Origin: Rhodococcus sp. AW25M09
Lineage (GTDB): Bacteria > Actinomycetota > Actinomycetes > Mycobacteriales > Mycobacteriaceae
Assembly: GCF_000333955.1 (NCBI RefSeq)
Contig: NZ_CAPS01000094.1
Location: 1-59,265 of the forward strand
Direction: 5' to 3'
Length of the DNA stretch: 59,265 bases
Position 1 is the first letter of the stretch. Each line of letters starts with the position of its first letter. The position numbers and the translations under genes are program-made. The notes beneath the pieces are model-generated. The model saw only the letters and a list, made by a program, of their open reading frames with translations, ran no database searches and had not been told where the DNA came from. Shown here piece after piece: positions 1 through 13,461 of the stretch.

Positions 1-753
1 CGGACCGTCGGCCACGAAGGACTTCATTCCGATCGTGCGATCGTCGGTGGCGAACAAGGCCGCGAACTGCTGCGCTTCGATACGAAGGCCGGTGGTGAGA
101 TCTACGTCGAGCCCCTGGTCTATCGACGCCTTTGCCGCGGCGAGCGCCCGCGATGCGCCCGTGGTGAACTGCTTTGCCCACGCCCGAGCCGCGTTGTACA
201 CCTCGTCGGGAGCTACCACTTCGTCCACCAAACCGATACGCAGCGCCTCCTCGGCCCCGACGAACCGACCGGTGAAGACCATGTCTTTCGCACGACTCGG
301 ACCGATCAACCGTGCCAGCCGTTGAGTTCCGCCGCCGCCGGGGATGACACCGAGCAGCACTTCGGGAACTCCGAACTTGGCGTTGTCGCCGGCAATTCGG
401 CGATCGGCACCGAGCGCGACCTCGAGTCCGCCGCCGAGTGCGTATCCGGTGACGGCGGCAACAACCGGCTTGGGGACAGCGCTCAGCGAACCGAACGCGG
501 ACTGCAGGTCGCCGGCGATCTCCGCCATCTCCGCCGCAGACATTGCCGCCATCTCCTTGATGTCGGCACCGGCCGCGAATACCTTCTCACCGCCGTAGAC
601 GACGACGGCTTTGACCGCACTGTCGACCGTTGCCTCGCGGGCCGCCGCGCGAAGCTCCTCCTGCATCTGACGATCGAACGCGTTCATCGGCGGGCGATCC
701 AAGCGGATGGTGCCGATACCGTCGGATACCTCGAGATTCACGAACTCAGCCAT
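1..753 (-). CDS. Enoyl-CoA hydratase/isomerase family protein (3' end cut by window edge)
   Basis: Crotonase-fold enzyme, expected to hydrate 2-enoyl-CoA in fatty-acid beta-oxidation in the cytosol. ATG at 753; 251 codons are visible and the last few residues plus the stop lie outside the window. Both catalytic glutamates of the family are present: E111 in GYALGGGLEVAL and E131 in FGVPEVLLGVIPGGGGTQRL; the oxyanion-hole segment AAGADIKEM is at about 60-68. It starts 11 nt after the stop of the NUDIX gene, so the two are likely co-transcribed. Gene order matches M. tuberculosis Rv3041c-Rv3040c-Rv3039c (echA17), so this is probably the echA17 orthologue. The substrate cannot be told from sequence. 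Confidence 0.9.
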   Translation of the reverse strand, partial: MAEFVNLEVSDGIGTIRLDRPPMNAFDRQMQEELRAAAREATVDSAVKAVVVYGGEKVFAAGADIKEMAAMSAAEMAEIAGDLQSAFGSLSAVPKPVVAAVTGYALGGGLEVALGADRRIAGDNAKFGVPEVLLGVIPGGGGTQRLARLIGPSRAKDMVFTGRFVGAEEALRIGLVDEVVAPDEVYNAARAWAKQFTTGASRALAAAKASIDQGLDVDLTTGLRIEAQQFAALFATDDRTIGMKSFVADGP

Positions 754-764
754 GGGCGCAAAGG

Positions 765-1595
765 CTACCGGGTCACGTCCGGTCGATCCGACCAGGGATG
801 TCGCGCCCCGGCGTAGTAGGCATCGTCGCCGTCGAACAGCACTCGGACCGCGCCGTCGTCGCGGATCAGTGTGGGCAGGACCGGAGTGATCTCACGTTCG
901 TGGTCGACAACCTCGGCGACGGTGGCGAAACGGGAGAGTGCGTCGAGCTGACTCCACGTCGGTGGCAGCAGGATCGTCCGTCCCGCTCGCCAATCCGCCA
1001 ACGCTGCACCGGTCGAACGCCAGCTCACCGACGCTGCCTCGCTGGTGTCCCCGTCCGCATTCTGGCCCTCCGGCAGTACGGCAACGAAGAACCGGGTGTC
1101 GTACCGTCGCGCTTCGCCCACCGGCGTGATCCAGTGCGACCACGGCCGGAGCAGATCCGATCGCAGCACCAGATCGTGGGCGGTCAGAAACTCGGCGAAC
1201 GACAGTTCGCGACGCTCGAGTCGGCCTCGTTCTGATGCGAACGGAGCAGTGTCGGCAACGATGGAATCCGGTGCCGATCCGGCCAGCAGCACCCCACACT
1301 CCTCGAACGTCTCGCGCGCCGCGGCACAGACGAGGGCCTGAGCCTTGCCCTCGTCGGTTCCGAGACGGTCCGCCCACCACGAAGGCGGCGGGCCCGCCCA
1401 CCGGACATCTGCCGCCGCGTCGGATGGATCGACGCCGCCACCGGGAAAGACCGTCATGCCGCCCGCGAACGCCATTCCGCCGACGCGTTCGAGCAGGAAC
1501 ACTTCGATCTCCGCACGTGATCGGCCGTCGCGGACCAGGATGACCGTCGAAGCATCACGGGCAGGGACATGGTCGGCAGCACTGTTCGAGCTCAT
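765..1595 (-). CDS. NUDIX hydrolase
   Basis: 276-residue protein with an N-terminal NUDIX fold (VILVRDGRSRAEIEVFLLER, then GGMTVFPGGGVD) and a Nudix-box helix AARETFEECGVLL that carries the REx2EE metal-binding core. The stretch between the glycines and the helix is longer than in small MutT proteins, as in CoA-pyrophosphatase-like and eukaryotic NUDT19-like members. I chose ATG 1595; a TTG three codons upstream (1604) is also open. Orthologue of M. tuberculosis Rv3040c by position, upstream of the echA gene. The substrate is unknown; a nucleotide or CoA diphosphate is likely. Confidence 0.88.
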   Translation of the reverse strand: MSSNSAADHVPARDASTVILVRDGRSRAEIEVFLLERVGGMAFAGGMTVFPGGGVDPSDAAADVRWAGPPPSWWADRLGTDEGKAQALVCAAARETFEECGVLLAGSAPDSIVADTAPFASERGRLERRELSFAEFLTAHDLVLRSDLLRPWSHWITPVGEARRYDTRFFVAVLPEGQNADGDTSEAASVSWRSTGAALADWRAGRTILLPPTWSQLDALSRFATVAEVVDHEREITPVLPTLIRDDGAVRVLFDGDDAYYAGARHPWSDRPDVTR

Positions 1596-1643
1596 GAAGG
1601 GCAACGTACCGCCGCGTGCAGCAGGTGGATCCAGCGGTCCGCG

Positions 1644-2465
1644 CTAGCGCCGGTGTGCCCCGGCAGCTCGGGTTCGGCGGGCGAAGAAGCGACCGTCGAC
1701 GCGATCGAGGGTGATCGACTGGCTGAACGCCTCGGTCAGGTTCTCGGCCGTGACGACATCGTTCATCAAGCCCTGTGCCACCACTCCGCCCTCTTTCAGC
1801 AGCAGAGCGTGACTGAATCCCGGGGGGATCTCCTCCACGTGATGAGTGATGAGCACCGTTGCAGGAGCGTCCGGGTCGGCCGCGAGGTCGGCCAGCCGTG
1901 CCACCAGTTCTTCGCGACCGCCGAGGTCGAGTCCAGCAGCCGGCTCGTCGAGCAGCAGCAATTCCGGGTCGGTCATCAGAGCGCGCGCGATCAGAACCCG
2001 CTTGCGTTCGCCTTCGGAGAGGGTGCCGTACGTGCGGGTGGCGAGATGCTCGGCACCGAGACTCTCGAGCATCTCGACGGCCCGCTCGGTGTCGATGGCG
2101 TCGTATTTCTCACGCCAGCGTCCCAACACCGAGTACCCGGCGGACACCACCAGATCGGAGACGAGTTCGTCGGCCGGGATTCGGTGGGCCAGCGATGACG
2201 ACGACAACCCGATCCGCGGTCGTAGTTCGGAGACATCGGTGTGGCCCATGACCTCACCGAGAACGTGAGCGACACCGGACGTGGGATGCATTTCGGCCGC
2301 CGCGATGCGCAGCAGCGATGTTTTGCCGGCACCGTTCGGCCCCAGGACGACCCACCGTTCGTCCAGTTCCACCTTCCAGGTGACGGGTCCCACCAAGGTC
2401 ACACCCCCACGGCGGACGACAACGTCGGTGAAATCTACGAGCAGGTCGGGATCCGGTTCAGACAC
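1644..2465 (-). CDS. ABC transporter ATP-binding protein
   Basis: Stand-alone ABC ATPase of about 273 residues. Walker A GPNGAGKTS, signature LSEGERKRV, Walker B LLLLDEPA and the H-loop in VLITHHVEEIPP are all present, so it should be active. GTG 2465 is preferred because GGGAAG lies about 9 nt upstream; ATG 2486 is an alternative adding 7 residues. No permease gene is nearby; the closest relatives I know (M. tuberculosis Rv3041c, YlmA/ModF-like ATPases) also stand alone. It is divergent from glgX with only about 50 nt between starts, so the promoters overlap. Transported substrate unknown. Confidence 0.88.
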   Translation of the reverse strand: MSEPDPDLLVDFTDVVVRRGGVTLVGPVTWKVELDERWVVLGPNGAGKTSLLRIAAAEMHPTSGVAHVLGEVMGHTDVSELRPRIGLSSSSLAHRIPADELVSDLVVSAGYSVLGRWREKYDAIDTERAVEMLESLGAEHLATRTYGTLSEGERKRVLIARALMTDPELLLLDEPAAGLDLGGREELVARLADLAADPDAPATVLITHHVEEIPPGFSHALLLKEGGVVAQGLMNDVVTAENLTEAFSQSITLDRVDGRFFARRTRAAGAHRR

Positions 2466-2517
2466 GACGCCTATCTTCCCGCACATCCGCCGCGCATTCA
2501 CGGCAGGATGTGCACGC

Positions 2518-4683
2518 GTGTCGCCCATTGACGATGTACCTCGCAACTTCCGCTCGACCGTCGACGGCGAGTCTGGCTCGAACCCGCCCGGATCACCGTT
2601 TCCCTTGGGTGCCACTGTGCTGCCAACTGGTACTCAATTTGCAGTCCACGCACCCGAGGCCGACGGCGTCGAGGTATGCCTGATCGACGCCCAGGGCGGC
2701 GAACGTCGCATCGAGCTGACCACCCGCACCTTCGGGGTTCGACATGCATTCGTTCCCGGAGTTCGAGCCGGTGATCGGTACGGCTTCCGCGCCCACGGCA
2801 CCTGGGATCCACATTCGGGGCGTCGGTTCAACGGCGCGAAGCTTCTGCTGGATCCCTCCGCCCGACAAGTGACCGGACGGTTCGGCGACCCATCGGCATT
2901 GTTGGCGTACGAGGACGATCCGTTCGGAGCACCGAGTTCTCGCGATTCGCTCGGGCATCTCCCCCTCGGCGTGGTTCGCGCGCCGCTCGCTCACTCCGAC
3001 AGACCCGCGCGACCCGGCGTGCCCTGGGACAGAACCGTCCTCTACGAACTGCACGTGGGATCGTTCACTGCCCGCAATCCTGGCGTACCCCAACATCTTC
3101 GAGGAACCTATCTGGGCCTCGCCCAACCGGCGGTGCTGGAACATCTTGCTCGCATCGGTGTCACCTCGGTCGAGTTGCTGCCCGTGCAGACCACGTTCAC
3201 CGAGCCCGGTGTGCGCGCCCGCGGCATGCGGAACCATTGGGGCTACTCCACAGGTGCGTACTTCGCGCCGGACCCGCGTTTCGCTGCCGTTCCCGGCGAC
3301 GAGGTGACCGAGTTCCGCACCATGGTCGACGCGTTGCACGAGGTGGGGATCGAGGTGATTCTCGACGTCGTCTACAACCACACTTGCGAGTCCTCGGTCG
3401 ACGGCCCCTCGATCAGCTGGCGAGGGCTCGATGCGCCCGGCTACTACCTGCTCGACGGACGCGGATCGGACGTCGATCTGACCGGCTGCGGAAACACTCT
3501 CGATTCGGCGTCGCCCGCGGTAGTGCGCATGGTGTGCGACAGCCTGCGCTACTGGGTCGACGAGCTGGGCGTCGACGGATTCCGTTTCGACCTCGCCAGC
3601 ACGCTCGGCCGGCCCGGTGGTTGGCGATTCGATCCTCGCGCACCGCTGTTGACCGCCATTTCCGTCGATCCCGTTCTGTCCCGGGTCAAGCTCATCGCCG
3701 AGCCGTGGGATGCCACCGGCGCCGGCTACCAGGTCGGAAACTTCGGCGTGACCTTCTCGGAATGGAACGATCGCTACCGCGACACGATCCGCCGCTTCTG
3801 GGCAGGTCACCACGGCGTCCGCGAATTGGCGTCGCGTCTGGCCGGTTCGGAGGACCTGTTCGCGGGCGGCGGGCGCCTGCCGTGGGCGTCGATCAACTTC
3901 GTCACCGCGCACGACGGATTCACCGCCCGCGATCTGGTGTCCTACGAGCGAAAGCACAACGAGGCCAACGGAGAACAGAACAGGGACGGAACCGACAACA
4001 ACTCGTCGGTCAACCACGGCACGGAGGGGCCGACGGAGGATTCGTCGATGCTCGAGGCCCGTGGACGCCATGTTCGCGCCCTGCTGGCCACCCTGACGCT
4101 CTCGACCGGAACTCCGATGCTGCTCGCCGGCGACGAGATGGGCCACACCCAAGCCGGCAACAACAACGCGTACTGCGTTCCCCAGGATGCGCCGGCCGCG
4201 GACTCGTGGGCGATCGACTGGGAGGGGGCCGATCAGAACATGATTCGCTTCGTCGGTCGATTGCTACGCGTCCGGGCAAGTGCTCCAACGCTACGCCAGC
4301 AGGAGTTCTTCACCGGTCGCGCGACGCCGACCGGTCGACCGGATCTGGTGTGGTTCGATTCTGCCGGAACAGAATTCGACACCGATCGCTGGAACGACGA
4401 TTCGGTGCGCACCATCCAAGCCTGGGTCGACGGCTCCGACGTCCGCTCCTATGCATCCGACGGCGGGCAGGTCGACGACGCAAGTTCGCTTCTGATTCTC
4501 CACTCGGGCGGACCTGCAGAGATCACTCTGGCGTGCCCGAGCTGGTCGTCGTCGCAGTTCGTCCCGGTACTCGATTCCGCCAACGTAGACGGGGTTCCCT
4601 CGAATACCGTTGCACTGGAAGCAGGTTCGACGGTATCGGTGACCGGCTCCACGGTACTGGTGTTCCGTAGCGCAGGCAGGTGA
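2518..4683 (+). CDS. glgX: Glycogen debranching enzyme (isoamylase-type GH13)
   Basis: 721-residue GlgX/TreX family protein that cleaves alpha-1,6 branches in glycogen or maltodextrin. An N-terminal CBM48 region (about 25-110) precedes the GH13 barrel. The catalytic triad is visible: nucleophile D358 in GFRFDLAS, acid/base E395 in IAEPWD, and D466 in FVTAHDGF; region I is LDVVYNHT. Start GTG 2518 has AGGA 9 nt upstream and gives the usual family length; an in-frame extension further upstream would run through the divergent ABC gene. The last 235 nt overlap, tail to tail, the coding sequence of the YczE-type gene. No glgA/glgP gene is close, so it stands apart from other glycogen genes. Confidence 0.93.
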   Translation: MSPIDDVPRNFRSTVDGESGSNPPGSPFPLGATVLPTGTQFAVHAPEADGVEVCLIDAQGGERRIELTTRTFGVRHAFVPGVRAGDRYGFRAHGTWDPHSGRRFNGAKLLLDPSARQVTGRFGDPSALLAYEDDPFGAPSSRDSLGHLPLGVVRAPLAHSDRPARPGVPWDRTVLYELHVGSFTARNPGVPQHLRGTYLGLAQPAVLEHLARIGVTSVELLPVQTTFTEPGVRARGMRNHWGYSTGAYFAPDPRFAAVPGDEVTEFRTMVDALHEVGIEVILDVVYNHTCESSVDGPSISWRGLDAPGYYLLDGRGSDVDLTGCGNTLDSASPAVVRMVCDSLRYWVDELGVDGFRFDLASTLGRPGGWRFDPRAPLLTAISVDPVLSRVKLIAEPWDATGAGYQVGNFGVTFSEWNDRYRDTIRRFWAGHHGVRELASRLAGSEDLFAGGGRLPWASINFVTAHDGFTARDLVSYERKHNEANGEQNRDGTDNNSSVNHGTEGPTEDSSMLEARGRHVRALLATLTLSTGTPMLLAGDEMGHTQAGNNNAYCVPQDAPAADSWAIDWEGADQNMIRFVGRLLRVRASAPTLRQQEFFTGRATPTGRPDLVWFDSAGTEFDTDRWNDDSVRTIQAWVDGSDVRSYASDGGQVDDASSLLILHSGGPAEITLACPSWSSSQFVPVLDSANVDGVPSNTVALEAGSTVSVTGSTVLVFRSAGR

Positions 4684-5276
4684 GTCATGAACAGTTGTAC
4701 GAGCGGACCGACTCCGAGCGCATAGAGCACCGTTCCCAGCCCGAGCGTCCCGCCGAGCAACCAACCGGTGAGCACCACGGTCGATTCGATCCCGGTGCGG
4801 GTCAGACGGATCGACCATCCTGTCCTCGCCACGAGGCCTGTCATCAATCCGTCACGCGGCCCCGGGCCCATGCCGGCACCGATGTAGAGCGCGGTGGCAA
4901 AAGCGTTGACCACGATCCCCGACACCATCGCCACCGATCGAATCACGAGACCGTCGAGCTGCGGCAACATCGCCGACGTCGCATCCACGGCCAACGCGAT
5001 GACCACGACGTTGCTGACGGTGCCCAGACCCGGACGCTGTCGTAGCGGAATCCACATCAGCAGCACCGCCACTCCAGTGATCGCCGTGATGGTTCCGAAA
5101 CTCAGCGAGAGGTGGCTTTCGAGACCCTGGTGAAACACATCCCAGGGATTGACGCCGAGGCCACCGGCGATCATCGACGCCATCGACGCCCCGTACAGCC
5201 AGAGCCCTACGTACAGGGCGAGCAGTCGAGAAGGGAGCCGCCTATCGGCGAGCGAGCGACGTACTGAGGTGAACAT
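4449..5276 (-). CDS. YczE/YyaS/YitT-family integral membrane protein
   Basis: About 275 residues with five or so hydrophobic segments in the first 200. The family hallmark LYGASMASMIAGGLGVNPWDVFHQGL lies near the N-terminus (residue 25 onward) and GAGMGPGPRDGLMTGL follows in the middle. Function in this family is not settled; some members sit beside MocR-type regulators, but none is next to this one. Start ATG 5276 is chosen because it leaves a short cytoplasmic N-terminus; in-frame ATGs at 5312 and 5318 are also open. The C-terminal ~78 residues are hydrophilic, lie antisense to the end of glgX, and are not typical of the family. Confidence 0.75.
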   Translation of the reverse strand: MFTSVRRSLADRRLPSRLLALYVGLWLYGASMASMIAGGLGVNPWDVFHQGLESHLSLSFGTITAITGVAVLLMWIPLRQRPGLGTVSNVVVIALAVDATSAMLPQLDGLVIRSVAMVSGIVVNAFATALYIGAGMGPGPRDGLMTGLVARTGWSIRLTRTGIESTVVLTGWLLGGTLGLGTVLYALGVGPLVQLFMTHLPALRNTSTVEPVTDTVEPASSATVFEGTPSTLAESSTGTNCDDDQLGHARVISAGPPEWRIRSELASSTCPPSDA

Positions 5277-5374
5277 GCTTCCAGTGTCCAGCGCACTGGA
5301 TACGTTCTGCATAGCCACTTACACGACAGTGGACCCCAGCGTTATGGAAACAGTGGTGTTGTGCAACAGCGGTT

Positions 5375-7416
<2,042 letters not shown>

Positions 7417-7500
7417 TCACGCGCGGCCAATGGCCGGACAGGTCTTCGTGTCATCTCGTCGCGCCCGGGCAAGCCCGGATACACCACGACATTGTCGCAA

Positions 7501-7538
7501 GCGAAGAGCCCCACCCGGTAGCCGGGAGGGGCTCTCGC
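7501..7538 (-). terminator. Rho-independent-type hairpin downstream of ctaD
   Basis: Long GC-rich inverted repeat: GCGA/TCGC outer pairs, GAGCCCC/GGGGCTC and CCCGG/CCGGG inner pairs around a short loop. It begins 13 nt after the ctaD stop and precedes serB by about 100 nt. No strong U-tract is visible, as is common for actinobacterial terminators. Confidence 0.75.
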
Positions 7539-7550
7539 TGCTGCTGTGGA

Positions 7551-9341
<1,791 letters not shown>

Positions 9342-9642
9342 AGATCCTCCTGATTGCGCGCCGTCCTCGAACTACGAGGCGACGTCGTCTAGTCATGCGC
9401 TACTCGAATCGTAGACCGTCGGGCCGACGCTTGCCGAACCGGTCCTACCGTGTGTCGTATTGGGCCGAACCAGCGCGGCCAGGATCGAGCGATCTGCCTG
9501 CGCTGTCGGCCTTTCCGCCGAAGCAGGCAGCGCTCCGAACGCGATCGATTTCGCAACCTCGACGGTGTCCGTTCGAGTGCCCTGACGCAGCCCTCGTCCG
9601 ATACTGTGTGAGACCACCCGACCCGTCGAAGGAAGTCCCGCG
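9342..9642 (+). other. Intergenic region between ctaD and the fecB-like gene
   Basis: About 300 nt between divergent genes. It must hold both promoters, but no -10/-35 pair, iron-box or repeat stands out. GAAGGAAG at 9628-9635 is the ribosome-binding site of the lipoprotein gene. Nothing else supported here. Confidence 0.5.
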
Positions 9643-10716
9643 TTGCCACTCCCCCGTTCGTGTGTACCGCGCAGAATCGGCCCACTGGCCGCTGCGTGCC
9701 TTGCCGCAGCTGTGGCGCTGGTCGGCTGCTCCGACTCGGAGGTCGTCGACGACGCATCCACCATCGTCCGCACCACGACGAACATCGCCGGTGCCGGAGT
9801 GGTCGGGAACGACCGGGACACCGTGGGACTGTGCCCCGCCCTTGCGCCGCTCGACCGGACCGGAATCGAGGGCGACACCCGGCCAGTCGGACACGCCGAG
9901 GGAATCAGTGCCATCCCGGCCGACCCCCAGCGCATCGTCGTACTCGACTCCGCCGGCTTGGACGCGAGCTGCGCGGTCGGAATCTGGGAACGCGTCGTCG
10001 GCGCGGCGACGCTCGATCCCGACTTTCGTGGCGACGGAGATCAGCCGCTGTATCTGGGCACCGGATTGGCGTCCGTTCCTTCGGTCGGAACGGTAGGCGC
10101 GCCGGACATCGATGCCATCGCCGCTCTCGATCCCGATCTGATCCTGGGTGCCGATTCTCTCGGAGCAGACACCTACGATTCGCTCACCGCCATCGCTCCG
10201 ACCGTCTTCACCGGCGAAGGGCAGGGCTGGAAGGATACTTTCCTGCAGTCCGCGGCGGCGTTGGGTCGAGGGCAGTCGGGATTCGACGCGCTCGCGTCGT
10301 TCTCCGCGGACGCCGAGCAGGTCGGTCGTGAAATAGATGCCAGCCAGACTCAGGCGTCGATCGTGCGATTCGACGCGGACTCCATCGAGGTGGACGGACC
10401 GAACTCGTTCGCGGGTCAAGTGCTCGCCGAGGTCGGCGTCGCACGCCCGCAGAGTCAGCGTGATGCGGCCCTGTCGGTCGAGCCGGACGACCTCGATCCG
10501 GTCGAGGGAGACATCGTCTACGTGCGATTCGCGGGACCCGACGGTGAGAAGTTCGGTCGTGAGGTGATGGACAGCGACGCGTGGCACGATCTCGGCTCGG
10601 TCACCGACGGACGCGTCTTCGCGGTCGACGACACGGTGTGGTCGGGCAGTGGAATTGTTGCAGCACGAGCGATTTTGGCTGACCTGTCCGCATCTTTGAA
10701 CGCTTACGTCTCCTGA
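9643..10716 (+). CDS. FecB-like substrate-binding lipoprotein
   Basis: 357 residues. Signal peptide with lipobox ALVGC; C29 should be lipidated, anchoring the protein outside the membrane. The rest is a helical-backbone (class III) periplasmic binding-protein fold: PADPQRIVVLDSAGLD, then IDAIAALDPDLILGADS and AIAPTVFT, as in siderophore-binding proteins. TTG start with GAAGGAAG 8 nt upstream. Position beside ctaD matches M. tuberculosis Rv3044 (fecB). FecB there has been linked to siderophore binding and cell-wall integrity; no permease or ATPase lies next to this gene, so the ligand is uncertain. Confidence 0.88.
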   Translation: MPLPRSCVPRRIGPLAAACLAAAVALVGCSDSEVVDDASTIVRTTTNIAGAGVVGNDRDTVGLCPALAPLDRTGIEGDTRPVGHAEGISAIPADPQRIVVLDSAGLDASCAVGIWERVVGAATLDPDFRGDGDQPLYLGTGLASVPSVGTVGAPDIDAIAALDPDLILGADSLGADTYDSLTAIAPTVFTGEGQGWKDTFLQSAAALGRGQSGFDALASFSADAEQVGREIDASQTQASIVRFDADSIEVDGPNSFAGQVLAEVGVARPQSQRDAALSVEPDDLDPVEGDIVYVRFAGPDGEKFGREVMDSDAWHDLGSVTDGRVFAVDDTVWSGSGIVAARAILADLSASLNAYVS

Positions 10717-10734
10717 GGACGGGGTTTCGAGTCC

Positions 10735-11208
10735 GTGCCCATTCCAGAATTCGTGCAAGCGCTGAGGAGCGTCGTCGGCACGGCACCTCTGTGGCTTTCC
10801 GGTGTCAGTGCGGTCGTTCTCGATGACGAGAGGCGAGTACTGCTGACCCTTCGGGCAGACAACAACACCTGGGCGGTGGTGTCCGGAATTCTCGAGCCCG
10901 GCGAGGAGCCGGCACCGGCCGCGCTGCGCGAGATCGGCGAAGAGACCGGCGTCGACGCCACGATCGTGCGCCTGACGAGCGTGGATGTGACCGAGCCGAT
11001 CACCTATCCCAACGGCGACGTCGCGCAGTACCTGGACATCACGTTCCTCGCTCGGTACGTCGGCGGCACACCGCATGTCGCCGACGACGAAAATATCGAC
11101 GTGTCCTGGTTTGCACTCGACGCATTGCCGGAAAACCTCACGGCGACGTCGCGATTACGGATCGAGAAAGCCATAGCCGACCAACCGTCGGCGTGGTTCC
11201 GGCGCTGA
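10735..11208 (+). CDS. NUDIX hydrolase
   Basis: 157-residue single-domain NUDIX protein. The canonical Nudix box (G-x5-E-x7-REUxEExGU) is intact at about residues 51-73: GILEPGEEPAPAALREIGEE followed by TGV. The family hydrolyses nucleoside diphosphates linked to another moiety; the substrate here is unknown. GTG start 18 nt after the lipoprotein gene, so it is probably in the same transcript. No strong ribosome-binding site is seen, which is compatible with translation coupled to the gene upstream. Confidence 0.88.
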   Translation: MPIPEFVQALRSVVGTAPLWLSGVSAVVLDDERRVLLTLRADNNTWAVVSGILEPGEEPAPAALREIGEETGVDATIVRLTSVDVTEPITYPNGDVAQYLDITFLARYVGGTPHVADDENIDVSWFALDALPENLTATSRLRIEKAIADQPSAWFRR

Positions 11209-11225
11209 CTCCCCCATCCGAGTCG

Positions 11226-11276
11226 GGTGAACAGTTCACCTCCGAGAGTCCCCGATCGAGAATAATGTGATATCAC
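11226..11276. promoter_or_regulatory. Two inverted repeats upstream of the SPFH operon (candidate operators)
   Basis: GGTGAACAGTTCACC (11226-11240) is a perfect 7-1-7 inverted repeat and GTGATATCAC (11267-11276) a perfect 10-bp palindrome; a further half-like GTATCACC follows at 11281. All lie in the 98 nt between the NUDIX stop and the SPFH start. The downstream ribbon-helix-helix protein is a candidate ligand. The first repeat could instead terminate the NUDIX transcript. Confidence 0.4.
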
Positions 11277-11306
11277 TTTAGTATCACCATCGAGAGGGAG
11301 GTTCTC

Positions 11307-12224
11307 ATGTCTGCACCCGCAACCGTCGCCGAGAAGCCGACGGGTACGCCGACCACCACCATTGCCGAGCGAACGGGGTGGGATCTGCCCGGCTGGTCGA
11401 TGCTCGGCGTCGGCCTCGTGCTGTTCCTCGGCGGAATCGCTGCATTCGCTCTGGGGTTCGTGTTCTCCGTTGTCGGGCTCGTCGCCGCCGGGGTCGTCCT
11501 GTTCGTAGTGTCGCTTCCGGCGCTCATGGGACTGACTCTGGTGCAACCGAATCAAGCGCGGGTTCTTCAGCTACTCGGTAGTTCGTACAGCGGAACGCTG
11601 CGCACACCGGGACTGCGCTGGACCAATCCGTTGACGTACCGCAGGGCCATCTCGACCCGAATTCGCAACCACGAGACCGGGCAATCGAAAGTCAACGATG
11701 CCGACGGTAACCCGATCGAGATCTCGGCTGTCGTGGTCTGGCAGGTTGCCGATACCGCGCTGGCGTCGTTCCAGGTCGATAATTACGAGGAGTTCGTTGC
11801 TGTCCAGACCGAGTCGGCAGTCCGCCACATCGCAGGCAGTTACCCGTACGACGCCGAGGGACGAATGTCGTTGCGGGAGAACGCCGACGAAATCACCGCA
11901 GCCATGTCGGAGGAGGTACACGCTCGGGTGCGTTCGGCCGGCGTCGAGGTGATCGAGACCCGAATCAACCGTCTCGCCTATGCTCCGGAGATCGCCCAGG
12001 CCATGCTGCGGCGTCAACAAGCAGGAGCGGTGATCGCGGCGCGTCAGCAGATTGTCGAAGGTGCCGTGGGAATGGTCGAGATGGCATTGTCCAAGCTCGA
12101 GGAGAAGCACGTTGTCGAGCTCGACGAAGAACGCAAAGCCACGATGGTCTCGAATCTGCTGGTTGTGTTGTGCAGCGACAATGACACCCAGCCCGTCATC
12201 AATACCGGATCGCTGTACCAGTGA
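11307..12224 (+). CDS. SPFH/band 7 domain membrane protein
   Basis: 305 residues. Two hydrophobic segments (about 30-52 and 55-76) are followed by an SPFH domain starting at [20 protein letters not shown], with the family stretch [20 protein letters not shown] and a C-terminal helical part rich in Ala/Gln ([20 protein letters not shown]). SPFH proteins form large membrane-associated oligomers; the client is unknown. Strong ribosome-binding site AGAGGGAGG before ATG 11307. The next gene starts 3 nt after the stop and encodes a small ribbon-helix-helix protein, so the two form an operon. Confidence 0.88.
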   Translation: MSAPATVAEKPTGTPTTTIAERTGWDLPGWSMLGVGLVLFLGGIAAFALGFVFSVVGLVAAGVVLFVVSLPALMGLTLVQPNQARVLQLLGSSYSGTLRTPGLRWTNPLTYRRAISTRIRNHETGQSKVNDADGNPIEISAVVVWQVADTALASFQVDNYEEFVAVQTESAVRHIAGSYPYDAEGRMSLRENADEITAAMSEEVHARVRSAGVEVIETRINRLAYAPEIAQAMLRRQQAGAVIAARQQIVEGAVGMVEMALSKLEEKHVVELDEERKATMVSNLLVVLCSDNDTQPVINTGSLYQ

Positions 12225-12227
12225 GCC

Positions 12228-12425
12228 ATGGCTGCCGAGCGTAAGAAGATACTGCTTCGGCTGGACCCGGCGGTGCACGACGCCCTCGCCCGCTGGGCTT
12301 CGGACGATCTGCGGAGCACCAACGCTCAGATCGAGTTCCTGTTGCGCCGCGCGCTGAGCGACAAGGGTCGAATGCCCAAGAACGCGGAGGATATTCGACC
12401 GCCGGGACGCCCGCCGAAAGAGTGA
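12228..12425 (+). CDS. Arc/CopG-type ribbon-helix-helix protein
   Basis: 65 residues. The first ~45 fit a ribbon-helix-helix DNA-binding fold: strand KKILLRLDP, helix [14 protein letters not shown], turn RSTN, helix [11 protein letters not shown]. The C-terminal tail is basic and Pro-rich (RPPGRPPKE). Such proteins usually bind palindromic operators as dimers of dimers and often autoregulate. Its placement 3 nt after an SPFH gene suggests it controls that operon through the palindromes at 11226-11276. No toxin gene follows, so a toxin-antitoxin role is not supported. Confidence 0.75.
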   Translation: MAAERKKILLRLDPAVHDALARWASDDLRSTNAQIEFLLRRALSDKGRMPKNAEDIRPPGRPPKE

Positions 12426-12447
12426 GCGTCCCGGTGTAGATCGGGAG

Positions 12448-13422
<975 letters not shown>

Positions 13423-13461
13423 CTACCGAGGAAATCTGCCGAATACTGGCTTGCCTGAACA

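Noticed and set aside
9342..9642. An iron-regulator (IdeR) box before the FecB-like gene
   Set aside because: No TTAGGNNAGNCTNNCCTAA-like palindrome found in the gap.
12228..12425. The ribbon-helix-helix gene as an antitoxin of a toxin-antitoxin pair
   Set aside because: No small toxin gene follows or precedes; its only partner is the SPFH gene.
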